DNA of 64,000 nt from Paenibacillus beijingensis (GTDB lineage Bacteria; Bacillota; Bacilli; Paenibacillales; Paenibacillaceae). Of the stretch, positions 53,967 through 62,388 are shown piece by piece. The notes beneath the pieces were generated by a model. The model saw only the letters and a list, made by a program, of their open reading frames with translations, was not told the DNA's origin and ran no database searches. The stretch covers positions 3,809,501 to 3,873,500 of the forward strand of contig NZ_CP011058.1 in assembly GCF_000961095.1 (NCBI RefSeq), read 5' to 3'. Numbering within the stretch: the first letter of the stretch is position 1; every line of letters starts with the position of its first letter. The translations under genes and the position numbers were made by a program.

Positions 53967-54210
53967 GCAGAGCGATTCCTCCTTGTCCGAATGAACCCTA
54001 GCGTCATTATACTGCCATATATATATCATACCTGTTAACCAAATGTCGATATTAAGTTTTTTCAAATTATAAGAAAGTATGCAGTTTTCTCGCCTTCTTC
54101 CTTATATTTCAATGCGAAATATCACAGCAAGGATTTTTTATCTGTCCGCTGGACGGAGTCACCCGTGTCTGCTTTTGTAAAGATTTCTTTTTTTATGTCA
54201 ACTATATTTG

Positions 54211-54251
54211 TGTCAACTATATTGACACCAGGCTCGCCGGCATAGTATATT
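54211..54251 (+). promoter_or_regulatory. nir promoter with overlapping GlnR/TnrA-like box
   Basis: Promoter TTGACA (54222-54227), 18 nt, TATATT (54246-54251). The 17-bp palindrome TGTCAACTATATTGACA (54211-54227) fits TGTNA-N7-TNACA of GlnR/TnrA boxes and covers the -35. A direct repeat of its left half lies at 54196. Confidence 0.7.
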
Positions 54252-54283
54252 GTCTTTACAAAACAAATGAATAAGGATCAATC

Positions 54284-54387
54284 GGATACAATGGCGTATC
54301 TGGAATCATTGGCAACGAAGCCTATTTTCGCTACTGCATGGGAAACGTGTAATCTTTTCTCCCGTTCAGAGCGAAAATAGGCTTTTT
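54284..54387 (+). promoter_or_regulatory. ANTAR-type antitermination leader: hairpins P1, P2 and terminator
   Basis: P1 is GATAC-AATGGC-GTATC (54285-54300). P2 is GGC-AACGAA-GCC (54311-54322), extended by two pairs beyond a T-T mismatch (54308-54325). Both hexaloops have A at position 1 and G at position 4, the ANTAR recognition pattern. P2 overlaps the 5' arm of a perfect 14-bp terminator stem AAGCCTATTTTCGC / GCGAAAATAGGCTT (54318-54384) with T5, so P2 and the terminator exclude each other. Confidence 0.85.
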
Positions 54388-54455
54388 CTGGTCGCAGGTT
54401 TATCTGGTCGGTTGTACTTTTTCGGTTTCCTGTTGATAGAGAGAGGAGAGATTCG

Positions 54456-56888
54456 ATGAAAACGACAAAAAAATTAGTGATGATCGGCAACGGTATGGCG
54501 GGGGTACGGGCAATCGAACATCTGATCAAGCTCGCTCCCGATTCTTATGAAATTACGATTTTCGGTGCGGAGCCGCATCCTAACTATAACCGGATCATGC
54601 TTTCCACCGTTCTGGCGGGCGGATCGAGCATGGATGAAATCATCATTAACGATCTGCAGTGGTACGAGGATAACCGGATCCGTCTCTATACCGGCGAGCC
54701 GGTTGTGAAGATCGATTCGGCAAACCGCAAGGTTATCTCCCGCTCCGGCATCGAAGCGGAATACGATAAAGTAATCATCGCGACGGGCTCCAAGGCGTTC
54801 ATCCTGCCGATTCCGGGCGCCGACAAGGAAGGGGTCATCGGCTTCCGCGACATCGCGGACTGCGAAACGATGATGGATGCGTCCAAAACGTACCGCAAAG
54901 CGGCCGTAATCGGCGGCGGTTTGCTCGGTCTTGAAGCGGCGCGGGGCCTGCTTAACCTTGGCATGGATGTCACGGTCATCCATATCAACGGTCACCTGAT
55001 GGACCGCCAGCTGGACGAACCGTCGGGCAGAATGCTCCAGCGGGAACTGGAAGCGCAGGGCATGAAGTTTCTGCTGAAAAAGCAGACACTCGAAATTACC
55101 GGGAAGAAACGCGCGCAAGGCCTGAAATTTGCGGACGGCACCTCACTTGAAGCCGACCTGGTCGTCATGGCCGTCGGAATCCGGCCGAACGTGGAAGTGG
55201 CAGGCGCTTCGGGCATCGACGTCAACCGCGGCATCGTCGTGAGCGACTGGATGGAAACGAACGTGCCGGACGTCTATGCCGTCGGCGAATGCGTCGAGCA
55301 CCGGGGAATCGGCTACGGGCTCGTTGCGCCGCTGTACGAGCAGGGAGCGGTGCTGGCGAAGCGTCTTGCCGGTATTGAAACGGACGGGTATACAGGCTCC
55401 GTCACGTCCACGAAACTGAAGGTTTCCGGCGTCGACGTCTTCTCCGCGGGCGAATTCAAAGATTCGCCGGACAGCCGTTCCTTGAAGATCCAGGACGAAG
55501 TGGGCGGCGTGTACAAGAAGCTCGTCATCCGTGACAACAAGCTGGCCGGTGCGGTATTGTTCGGCGACACCGCCGACGGCGCGTCGCTGTTCTCGCTCAT
55601 CAAGAGCGGAGAATCGATTGCGGGACGCGAAAAAGAGCTGCTGCTCGGCATTCCGTCCGAGCTGATGGGCCAGTCCAAGGGAGCGAAGTTCGAGTCGATG
55701 CCGGATGATGAGATCGTCTGCGGCTGTAACGGGGTCAGCAAAGCCGCGATCGGCGAAGCGATTACCGCGAAAGGCTGCACGTCGGTAGCCGACATCAAGG
55801 CCTGCACGAAGGCGTCTGCATCCTGCGGCGGCTGTAAGCCGCTCGTGGAAGGTTTGCTTCACTTCTACGCCGGCGATGCTGCGACCGAGTCGAAGGAAGG
55901 CATTTGCGGCTGCACAAGCCTGAGCCGCGAGGAAGTTATCGACGAGATCAAGCGCATGCGCCTGATGACCGTCAAGGAAGTCATGAACGTGCTGGAATGG
56001 CGGGAGAGCGAAGGCTGCTCTAAATGCCGCCCGGCGCTGAACTACTACCTCGGCATGCTTTGGCCGGAGGAGTACGTGGACGAGAAAGAGTCCCGGATCA
56101 CGAATGAGCGGTACCACGCCAACATCCAGAAGGACGGCACGTACTCCGTCGTTCCCCGTATTTACGGCGGCGTCACGTCGCCTGCGGATCTGAAGAAAAT
56201 CGCCACGGTGGCGGAAAAATATAATGTTCCATTAGTCAAGTTTACGGGCGGACAGCGGATCGACCTGCTCGGGGTGAAGAAAGAGGACTTGCCGGGAATG
56301 TGGGAAGACCTCGATATGCCGTCCGGTCATGCTTACGGAAAGACGCTGCGTACGGTCAAAACGTGCGTCGGCAACACGTTCTGCCGGTTCGGCACGCAGG
56401 ATGCAATGGGTATGGGCATCAAGCTGGAAAAAGCGTTTGAGCGGCTGAACACGCCGGCTAAAGTGAAGCTGGCCGTCTCCGGATGTCCCCGTAACTGTGC
56501 GGAAGCAACGATCAAAGATTTCGGCGTCGTCGCGATCGACGGCGGCTGGGAGCTGCATGTCGGCGGCAACGGCGGCATTCACGTCCGAGCGACCGATTTG
56601 CTGTGCACGGTCAAAACGGATGATGAAGTTATAGAGTGGGCCAGCGCTTACTTGCAATATTACAGGGAGAATGCGCGGTGGAACGAGCGGACGTCGAACT
56701 GGATCGAGCGGGTCGGACTGGATTCGGTGAAAGAGGCGCTCGCGAAGAAGGAAGACCGTGAAGCGCTTGTGGAGCGGATCGAGAAGACGCTCAGCCTTAC
56801 AACGGATCCGTGGAAAGAAATTATTGAAAACCGTGAACTTCGCAAAAATTTCGAACCGCTGGCAGACGTACAGACGGTAAAGCAATAG
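54456..56888 (+). CDS. nirB: NAD(P)H nitrite reductase large subunit
   Basis: 810 aa. N-terminal FAD/NAD(P)H oxidoreductase (VMIGNGMAGVRAIEHL, ATGSKAFILPIPGAD, VIGGGLLGLEAARGL, DVYAVGECVEH), two BFD-like [2Fe-2S] segments (VCGCNGVSK...CGGC near 425-465 and GICGCTSL...CSKC near 490-530), then the siroheme/[4Fe-4S] domain with ligands Cys637, Cys643, Cys677 and Cys681. Reduces nitrite to ammonium in the cytosol. ATG with GAGAGGAGAG upstream. Assimilatory role suggested by the GlnR/TnrA-like box and ANTAR leader. Confidence 0.96.
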   Translation: MKTTKKLVMIGNGMAGVRAIEHLIKLAPDSYEITIFGAEPHPNYNRIMLSTVLAGGSSMDEIIINDLQWYEDNRIRLYTGEPVVKIDSANRKVISRSGIEAEYDKVIIATGSKAFILPIPGADKEGVIGFRDIADCETMMDASKTYRKAAVIGGGLLGLEAARGLLNLGMDVTVIHINGHLMDRQLDEPSGRMLQRELEAQGMKFLLKKQTLEITGKKRAQGLKFADGTSLEADLVVMAVGIRPNVEVAGASGIDVNRGIVVSDWMETNVPDVYAVGECVEHRGIGYGLVAPLYEQGAVLAKRLAGIETDGYTGSVTSTKLKVSGVDVFSAGEFKDSPDSRSLKIQDEVGGVYKKLVIRDNKLAGAVLFGDTADGASLFSLIKSGESIAGREKELLLGIPSELMGQSKGAKFESMPDDEIVCGCNGVSKAAIGEAITAKGCTSVADIKACTKASASCGGCKPLVEGLLHFYAGDAATESKEGICGCTSLSREEVIDEIKRMRLMTVKEVMNVLEWRESEGCSKCRPALNYYLGMLWPEEYVDEKESRITNERYHANIQKDGTYSVVPRIYGGVTSPADLKKIATVAEKYNVPLVKFTGGQRIDLLGVKKEDLPGMWEDLDMPSGHAYGKTLRTVKTCVGNTFCRFGTQDAMGMGIKLEKAFERLNTPAKVKLAVSGCPRNCAEATIKDFGVVAIDGGWELHVGGNGGIHVRATDLLCTVKTDDEVIEWASAYLQYYRENARWNERTSNWIERVGLDSVKEALAKKEDREALVERIEKTLSLTTDPWKEIIENRELRKNFEPLADVQTVKQ

Positions 56889-56900
56889 GAGGAACGACAC

Positions 56901-57212
56901 ATGGCTAAACTGTTGGTTGGACATCTCTCGGACATTGACATAAAAGGCTCCCGGACGATCCGGGTGCAGGATACAGAAATCGCCGTATTTCGTTTGTCCG
57001 ACGGCAGTGTGCGCGCGGTGGAAAACCGCTGCCCGCACAAAAACGGACGTTTGTCGGAAGGCATGGTATGCGGGGATGCGATTCATTGTCCGCTGCACGA
57101 TTGGAAGATCGATCTGAAGAGCGGGCGCGTGCATGAACCCGACGACGGCTGCGTAACGACGTATGTGACGGAAGTGGAGCCGGAAAGCGGCTCGATCTAC
57201 GTCACTATATAA
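56901..57212 (+). CDS. nirD: Nitrite reductase small subunit (Rieske-type)
   Basis: 103 aa. Rieske [2Fe-2S] ligands Cys44-x-His46 and Cys63-x-x-His66 are all present (RCPHKNG, CPLHDW), so unlike E. coli NirD the cluster is probably bound. 12 nt after nirB with AGGAGG; partner of NirB. A small GC hairpin after it (57243-57280) may attenuate the downstream genes. Confidence 0.93.
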   Translation: MAKLLVGHLSDIDIKGSRTIRVQDTEIAVFRLSDGSVRAVENRCPHKNGRLSEGMVCGDAIHCPLHDWKIDLKSGRVHEPDDGCVTTYVTEVEPESGSIYVTI

Positions 57213-57295
57213 TAGGTAGATATTCAGCTTAGAAGAAACGGGGCGGCCTTGATCATTTGCCGCTTCAATTCTTTTATATAAAGGAGGACAAGCGT

Positions 57296-57460
57296 ATGTC
57301 ATCTGACATCCCGGCCGGCTGTTGCTCCGGCGGCGTCTTATTATCGGGCATCATGTTTGATCTGTCCAATCAGGAGAAGAGCGGCGGCGCAGCGCAGGCG
57401 GACAGTACCGCTTATACGGTGAAGGGCGCCTTCAAGCCCGCTGTGGAGAGTGGACTATGA
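57296..57460 (+). CDS. Small Cys-containing protein in the nir operon, unknown function
   Basis: 54 aa: SSDIPAGCCSGGVLLSGIMF followed by a polar C-terminal half. Strong ribosome site AAAGGAGG 8 nt before ATG 57296, and its TGA overlaps the SUMT start as ATGA, so it is very likely translated. The adjacent Cys8-Cys9 with Gly could bind a metal or be a short membrane-surface motif. No family recognised. Confidence 0.7.
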   Translation: MSSDIPAGCCSGGVLLSGIMFDLSNQEKSGGAAQADSTAYTVKGAFKPAVESGL

Positions 57461-58245
57461 GACAAACGGGGAAAGTATATATTGTCGGTGCCGGCCCTGG
57501 CGATCCCGAGCTTGTGACACTTAAGGCGGTTCGGCTGATCGGAGCGGGGGATGTCATTTTGTATGACCGGCTGGTCGGAAAGGAACTGCTGGCGCACGCC
57601 AAACCGGGGGCCGAATTGATTTACTGCGGCAAAGCTCCGGGCCGGCATGCGATGCAGCAGGAGATGATTAACAAAGCGCTTGTCGCGTATGCGCAGGAAG
57701 GAAAAACGGTCGTCCGCCTGAAAGGAGGCGACCCGTTCATATTCGGCCGCGGAGGCGAAGAAGCGCTCGAGCTTGCGGCGGCAGGCATTCCTTATGAGAT
57801 CGTTCCGGGCATCACATCGGCGATCGGAGCTGCCGCTTATTCTTCGATCCCGCTTACGCACCGGGGCTCTGCCGCTTCCTTTGCCTGCGTGACCGGCAGC
57901 CGCTGCCGGGGAGGGGAGACGGGGATTCGCTGGGATCTGCTTGCACACAGCGTCGATACGCTCGTTATTTATATGGGCGTCAGCCATCTCCCGGATATCC
58001 GTCAGGAACTGCTCGCGCATGGCAAGGACGCATCGACTCCGGTCGCTTTAATCGAGCGCGGCACAACGAATAAGCAGCGGACGGTCGTCGGCACGCTGGC
58101 CGATATCCACGAGCTGGCCGAGTCGCAGCGGGTCAAAAACCCGGCCCTTATCGTCGTCGGAGAAGTCGTCAAGGTGCGGGAGCAGCTGGCGGGCCTGGAG
58201 CAGCAAGCGCTGGCCGAATACGGATACGGAGAGATGTTTGGCTAA
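57457..58245 (+). CDS. cobA: Uroporphyrinogen-III C-methyltransferase (SUMT)
   Basis: 262 aa. Tetrapyrrole methylase signatures VYIVGAGPGDPELVTLKAV, DVILYDRLV, RLKGGDPFIFGRGGEE and VPGITSAIGAAAY. Uses two SAM to make precorrin-2, the precursor of the siroheme needed by NirB; hence its place in the operon. Single-domain (no CysG oxidase/chelatase part). ATGA-coupled to the small protein. Confidence 0.94.
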   Translation: MRQTGKVYIVGAGPGDPELVTLKAVRLIGAGDVILYDRLVGKELLAHAKPGAELIYCGKAPGRHAMQQEMINKALVAYAQEGKTVVRLKGGDPFIFGRGGEEALELAAAGIPYEIVPGITSAIGAAAYSSIPLTHRGSAASFACVTGSRCRGGETGIRWDLLAHSVDTLVIYMGVSHLPDIRQELLAHGKDASTPVALIERGTTNKQRTVVGTLADIHELAESQRVKNPALIVVGEVVKVREQLAGLEQQALAEYGYGEMFG

Positions 58246-58280
58246 AGTGAATATTTTTGCGCCGTGAAGCGGCGGTATGA

Positions 58281-58314
58281 AGCCTGTTGAGAAATCTCAA
58301 CGGGCTATTTGTTT
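58281..58314 (+). terminator. Terminator of the nir operon
   Basis: AGCC-T-GTTGAG / CTCAAC-G-GGCT stem with 4-nt loop; interrupted T run. Confidence 0.65.
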
Positions 58315-58514
58315 AGGGCTTTCCTTCCCCCTAACCAAAAGACAAAGCGCGAAAACGATGAAAGCGACAAGCATAACAAACGAAGAGAAGCCGAAATTGA
58401 CTTTTTGCGAAGTGAGCTTCTGCAAAGCAGCCGTTAGCGATGCGCAATGCAGCTTTTTTTGTCTTCGGCATGACGACAAATGGCGAGGCTTACCTGCGGT
58501 AATATTCATTTCTG

Positions 58515-58541
58515 TTGACATTCAGAACTTGTCGTTATAAT
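58515..58541 (+). promoter_or_regulatory. Probable sigma-A promoter of rpoN
   Basis: Perfect TTGACA (58515) and TATAAT (58536) but with a short 15-nt spacer. Confidence 0.5.
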
Positions 58542-58585
58542 TTTGTTATAAAAAGCAACATGTCTTTTACATGAGGGTGAGAAGA

Positions 58586-59914
58586 GTGGCCGTAGAATAC
58601 AGCTTACATCAAACCCAATCGACGGGACTTGCGATGAGCCGCGAGATGCTTCAAGGTCTGGAGATTTTACAGCTGTCCGCATTTGATCTGAAAGATTACA
58701 TCGAGCGGCAACTCATTGAAAATCCGGCGCTTGAGGAGCAAGGCGAAATTGTGTTTTCCTTTACACCGAAGGTTGGAGTTGCTGCAGGAAACTCCTTTAC
58801 GGAACGGCGGGTTGATCCTCTGGACATGGTCGCTTCCCGAGCGGATACATTAGAGGCGATTTTGTTGGAACAGCTCAATTGCCTTCGAGGACTTCCCAAG
58901 CAAATCAGGTTCATAGCGCGTTATATTATTGGTAATTTGGATGACAGTGGGTATTTGAGGATGAAGGCGGACGATATCGCTGATATCCTTCAGGTTTCGA
59001 TTACGGAAGCAGTCCAGAGTCTGTCGCTGGTACGCAGCTTTGAACCTGCAGGGGTGGCGGCGGAAGATCTTCGTGATTGCTTGCTACTACAGCTAAGACA
59101 TAGACCGGAGCGTCATGCGCTTGCAGAATCGATTGTTACTGATGATCTTGATCAATTGGCGAGCGGCAATTATAAAGTATTGTCGAACAAATACGGCGTG
59201 TCCGTTCACGATATTCGTCAAGCCCTAGAAGTGATCCGCAGCTTTAATCCGCGTCCGGGAGGGTTTGGCATAGTAGAGGATATCCCTTATGTCATACCGG
59301 ACATCATTATTCGCAAAGAGGCCGGACGATACGTCATTACGGTCAACGATAAGACCATCCCCCGTCTGTCGGCAAATACAGCGTACAAGCAGTTAGTGAA
59401 AGACAGCAAAATCACGGACAAGGAGCGGCGCTTTTTAAACGAGCACCTTCGCTCTGCCCAGTGGCTCCTGAAATGTATAGAGCAGCGAAATGCGACACTG
59501 CTTCGTATAGCAGAGGCTATTTCCACGCTCCAGACTGAATTCTTGGACAAGGGGCTCAGCTTTTTAAAACCTATGGCCCACAAGGATATTGCTGAACAAG
59601 TCGGTTTGCATGAGTCGACGGTAAGCCGTGCGGTCCGGAGCAAATATATTCGGACGCCAGGGGGCGTCTTTGAACTAAAAGCTCTTTTTTCATCGGCGCT
59701 GCAAGCTTTGTCCGGCGAGTCCGCTTCTTCTGAAAGCGTCAGAATAGAGCTCCAGAAACTTGTGAGCGGAGAAGATCGAGTAAAGCCTTACTCCGATCAA
59801 CAGCTGGCGGATCTGCTCATGGCACAAGGCGTTGTGATCGCAAGAAGGACAGTTGCCAAGTACCGGAAGCAACTCGGCATTGCTCCGGCTCTTCAGCGAG
59901 CAAACAGGAGGTAG
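58586..59914 (+). CDS. rpoN: RNA polymerase sigma-54 factor
   Basis: 442 aa. Region I is Gln/Leu-rich (SLHQTQSTGLAMSREMLQGLEILQLSAFDLKDYI). The core-binding domain spans about 85-270. Helix-turn-helix HKDIAEQVGLHESTVSRAVRSKYI and the RpoN box ARRTVAKYR read the -12 and -24 elements. Needs an AAA+ activator, encoded 13 nt downstream. Start: ATG 58571 lacks a ribosome site; GTG 58586 behind AGGGTGAG matches the family N-terminus. Confidence 0.96.
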   Translation: MAVEYSLHQTQSTGLAMSREMLQGLEILQLSAFDLKDYIERQLIENPALEEQGEIVFSFTPKVGVAAGNSFTERRVDPLDMVASRADTLEAILLEQLNCLRGLPKQIRFIARYIIGNLDDSGYLRMKADDIADILQVSITEAVQSLSLVRSFEPAGVAAEDLRDCLLLQLRHRPERHALAESIVTDDLDQLASGNYKVLSNKYGVSVHDIRQALEVIRSFNPRPGGFGIVEDIPYVIPDIIIRKEAGRYVITVNDKTIPRLSANTAYKQLVKDSKITDKERRFLNEHLRSAQWLLKCIEQRNATLLRIAEAISTLQTEFLDKGLSFLKPMAHKDIAEQVGLHESTVSRAVRSKYIRTPGGVFELKALFSSALQALSGESASSESVRIELQKLVSGEDRVKPYSDQQLADLLMAQGVVIARRTVAKYRKQLGIAPALQRANRR

Positions 59915-59927
59915 AGGGGGAGTTTGA

Positions 59928-62111
59928 TTGAAGCGGTTGAACATCGCAGTAATCGCCGGGTATGCTGCAACAAGCGCTAAACTCTGCAGCCAACTCACAA
60001 CATTGCTCGGCCAATACATGTTATTCCATCCGTTTTCCGTAGACAATTGGACAGGTGAGCAGGATATGGATTTGGTAATGATCAGCTCTCATATTTTGTT
60101 CATTAAGCATTCTCCCTTCCATATCAAAAAGCAAACGGACATTTTAATTCTCAAACGGACGTTGTCGAAAAAAGGGTGGGATCGGATCAAGAACTTGCCT
60201 TCCGGCAATCAATATCTCGTGGTCAATGACGAACGCGATTCAGTCGTCGAGACGATCTCTTTGCTTTATGAATTGGGATTACGCCATGTAGATTTAATTC
60301 CATACTATCCCGGAGCGCCGGAAACCCGGAACGTATTGCGGGCGATTACCCCGGGGGAAGCGGAGCTGGCACCCGAAGGCATGGCGGAGGTGATTGATGT
60401 CGGGGACCGGGTAGTGGAAATCAGCACCGTTGTCGAGATTTTGACCCGCTTCAATCTGCTCAACGGAGAAACAAGGCGTATTTTAGACGCATATGCCAAG
60501 AAAATCGTGACATCCAATCAAGGTTTGCAGATGACGATGCAGGAGTTGATTGATGCCAAAAACTTGTTTGAGGAAACTCTCAACATGGTGCAGGACGGTG
60601 TCGTAACCTACGATGATAATGGCATTATCACCTTTGTCAACCGAACTGCGGAACATTTGTGGGGCGCTGGCGTGTGGGAACTGTCAGGCCGCAATATTAC
60701 GGAGTTATTTAGTCACCATCATATCGACTTGAAACTCCTTAATGAAGATGCGAAAGATCAGCTTACAACGATAAATAAGAAAACCGTAATTCTGAATAAA
60801 ATGCCGATACGGGGTCACGGAAGCGCGACGGAACGGGTGCTGATCCTAAAAATGGCGGAAAAGGTCGAGGAACTTGAGCTAAAGCTGCGCACGCAACTTC
60901 GTGAAAACGGACATGCGGCGAAATTCTCATTCCGGGACATTGTTACCGGCTCAGAGGCGATGAAGCGTCTGATCGCACGAGCGAGTAAAATGGCCAAAAA
61001 TGATTTTAGCGTGCTGATTCTCGGTGAAAACGGTACAGGCAAGGAACTGTTCGCCCATTCGATTCATCAGCAATCCGATCGCTCCAGATTTCCGTTCATA
61101 GCTATAAACTGCAGTGCGCTCCCAGAAAACTTGCTGGAAAGCGAGCTGTTCGGTTATGAGGACGGCGCTTTTACTGGCGCCAAAAAGGGCGGAAAACCGG
61201 GACTTTTCGAGCAGGCGCATAGAGGGACGATTTTTCTTGACGAAATTGGCGACATATCAGCCAATTTACAAATCCGCTTACTCCGCGTCCTGCAACAGAA
61301 GGAGATTCTTAAGGTCGGGGGAACGAAGGTGCTGCCGGTAGATGTTAGGGTGATCGCGGCGACGAACAGGGATTTAGCGGCCATGGTACGAGACGGTACC
61401 TTCAGGGAAGATTTGTATTACCGACTCAAGGTGCTTCAATTGAAAATTATGCCACTACGGGAACGCAAGGAGGATATTCCATTACTCGCACGCTATTTTT
61501 TGACACGCCGGGGCTACCCGCACGAACTGCCGGATGATGTGATGGAAGCGCTGATGTGTTACCACTGGCCAGGTAACATTCGCGAGCTGGAAAATACGAT
61601 GGAATACGTGTCCATCATGAGTGACGGAACGTTTGGCGTGGGAGAACTGCCTTTTTTGGAAGCGGAGCCGGTTCAAGGCTTGCAGAGGATACTTGACCCC
61701 ATCGAGGGTGAGGTAGTCAATCCAGCTCGGACCCCGGTTTTGGCGGGCGATTCGATTTCCGTGAATTGGAAGTCGATCAATACGGCATCAAACGGCTCCT
61801 CAGCAATCGCGGCGCTGCCTGCGGAATGTTTAGACGTCGATCTCGATATGCTGGTCCTCGAAATGGTCTTGGAGGCCAAGGTAAAAGGCGGTCACACAGG
61901 CCGCAGAAATATTGTGGAAATAGCCAAAGGCAAAGGTGTGGTCATGACGGAAAATCAGGTGCGGCGGCGTATGGAAGGCCTTCGCGCTAAAGGCCTGGTG
62001 TACTTGAGGCTCGGTCGTTCCGGGTGTTCGCTTACGGCCGAAGGCTATCGATATTTGCGGGAAAAGCAGCAATATTCAATTCCAGAGTACCCCGCTGAAA
62101 CGAATAGTTAA
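59928..62111 (+). CDS. Sigma-54-dependent activator: PrpR_N-like, PAS, AAA+, unusual C-terminus
   Basis: 727 aa. Residues 1-180 resemble the PrpR/PropR N-terminal ligand domain; a PAS domain lies near 205-310 (NMVQDGVVTYDDNGIITFVN); the AAA+ domain (about 335-575) has Walker A GENGTGKE, sigma-54 loop GAFTGA in DGAFTGAKKGGKPG, and Walker B TIFLDEIGD. The C-terminus is not a Fis helix-turn-helix but a winged-helix-like segment (RRNIVEIAKGKGVVMTENQV, then LTAEGYRYLR). TTG start with GGGGGAG upstream. Probably activates the sigma-54 promoter at 62339. Confidence 0.92.
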   Translation: MKRLNIAVIAGYAATSAKLCSQLTTLLGQYMLFHPFSVDNWTGEQDMDLVMISSHILFIKHSPFHIKKQTDILILKRTLSKKGWDRIKNLPSGNQYLVVNDERDSVVETISLLYELGLRHVDLIPYYPGAPETRNVLRAITPGEAELAPEGMAEVIDVGDRVVEISTVVEILTRFNLLNGETRRILDAYAKKIVTSNQGLQMTMQELIDAKNLFEETLNMVQDGVVTYDDNGIITFVNRTAEHLWGAGVWELSGRNITELFSHHHIDLKLLNEDAKDQLTTINKKTVILNKMPIRGHGSATERVLILKMAEKVEELELKLRTQLRENGHAAKFSFRDIVTGSEAMKRLIARASKMAKNDFSVLILGENGTGKELFAHSIHQQSDRSRFPFIAINCSALPENLLESELFGYEDGAFTGAKKGGKPGLFEQAHRGTIFLDEIGDISANLQIRLLRVLQQKEILKVGGTKVLPVDVRVIAATNRDLAAMVRDGTFREDLYYRLKVLQLKIMPLRERKEDIPLLARYFLTRRGYPHELPDDVMEALMCYHWPGNIRELENTMEYVSIMSDGTFGVGELPFLEAEPVQGLQRILDPIEGEVVNPARTPVLAGDSISVNWKSINTASNGSSAIAALPAECLDVDLDMLVLEMVLEAKVKGGHTGRRNIVEIAKGKGVVMTENQVRRRMEGLRAKGLVYLRLGRSGCSLTAEGYRYLREKQQYSIPEYPAETNS

Positions 62112-62159
62112 GCAAATACAGACCGTTTGTTAACGACGTTAGGAGCGTGACAGTCAAGG

Positions 62160-62180
62160 GCACCGAAAGGTGCTTTTTTT
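62160..62180 (+). terminator. Terminator of rpoN-activator operon
   Basis: GCACC-GAAA-GGTGC followed by seven Ts. Confidence 0.85.
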
Positions 62181-62223
62181 ATTGAAATGGGTTTAATAGG
62201 TGAAAAATATGGATTATTAGGAT

Positions 62224-62283
62224 AATTGGGTCAATTGGGTTACTGAAAAGATGATCTGAATGGGAGGGAGATATTTCGATATC
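62224..62283 (+). promoter_or_regulatory. Candidate upstream activator sites
   Basis: Direct repeat AATTGGGTC / AATTGGGTT (62224-62241) and palindrome GATAT-TTCG-ATATC (62270-62283), 55-115 bp before the sigma-54 promoter, the usual place for activator binding. Confidence 0.35.
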
Positions 62284-62338
62284 GGCAAACAGCTAACTTT
62301 ATGGTTCATTATATCAAATAAAAACTGATTTTCGTGGC

Positions 62339-62355
62339 TGGCACGCTTCTTGCTT
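62339..62355 (+). promoter_or_regulatory. Sigma-54 (-24/-12) promoter
   Basis: TGGCACGCTTCTTGCTT: GG (62340-62341) and GC (62352-62353) separated by 10 nt, a full consensus match TGGCAC-N5-TTGC. Confidence 0.85.
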
Positions 62356-62388
62356 ATATTTAGGGTGAGCTCAATTTATTTAAAAGGG

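Larger units (their letters stand above)
53967..54455. other. ANTAR gene-nirB divergent regulatory region
   Basis: 489 bp. Holds the ANTAR gene leader, a perfect TATAAT on the minus strand near 54010, the GlnR/TnrA-like box and promoter (54211-54251), the two-hairpin leader and its terminator (54284-54387). Confidence 0.8.
58246..58585. other. cobA-rpoN intergenic region
   Basis: 340 bp. Terminator at 58281-58314, then ~190 bp with no recognisable gene (a possible second weak hairpin ends in seven Ts near 58457), then the rpoN promoter. Confidence 0.5.

Noticed and set aside
58297..58521. 74-codon minus-strand frame between cobA and rpoN with one hydrophobic stretch
   Set aside because: It crosses the cobA terminator, has no ribosome site, and shows no family pattern.
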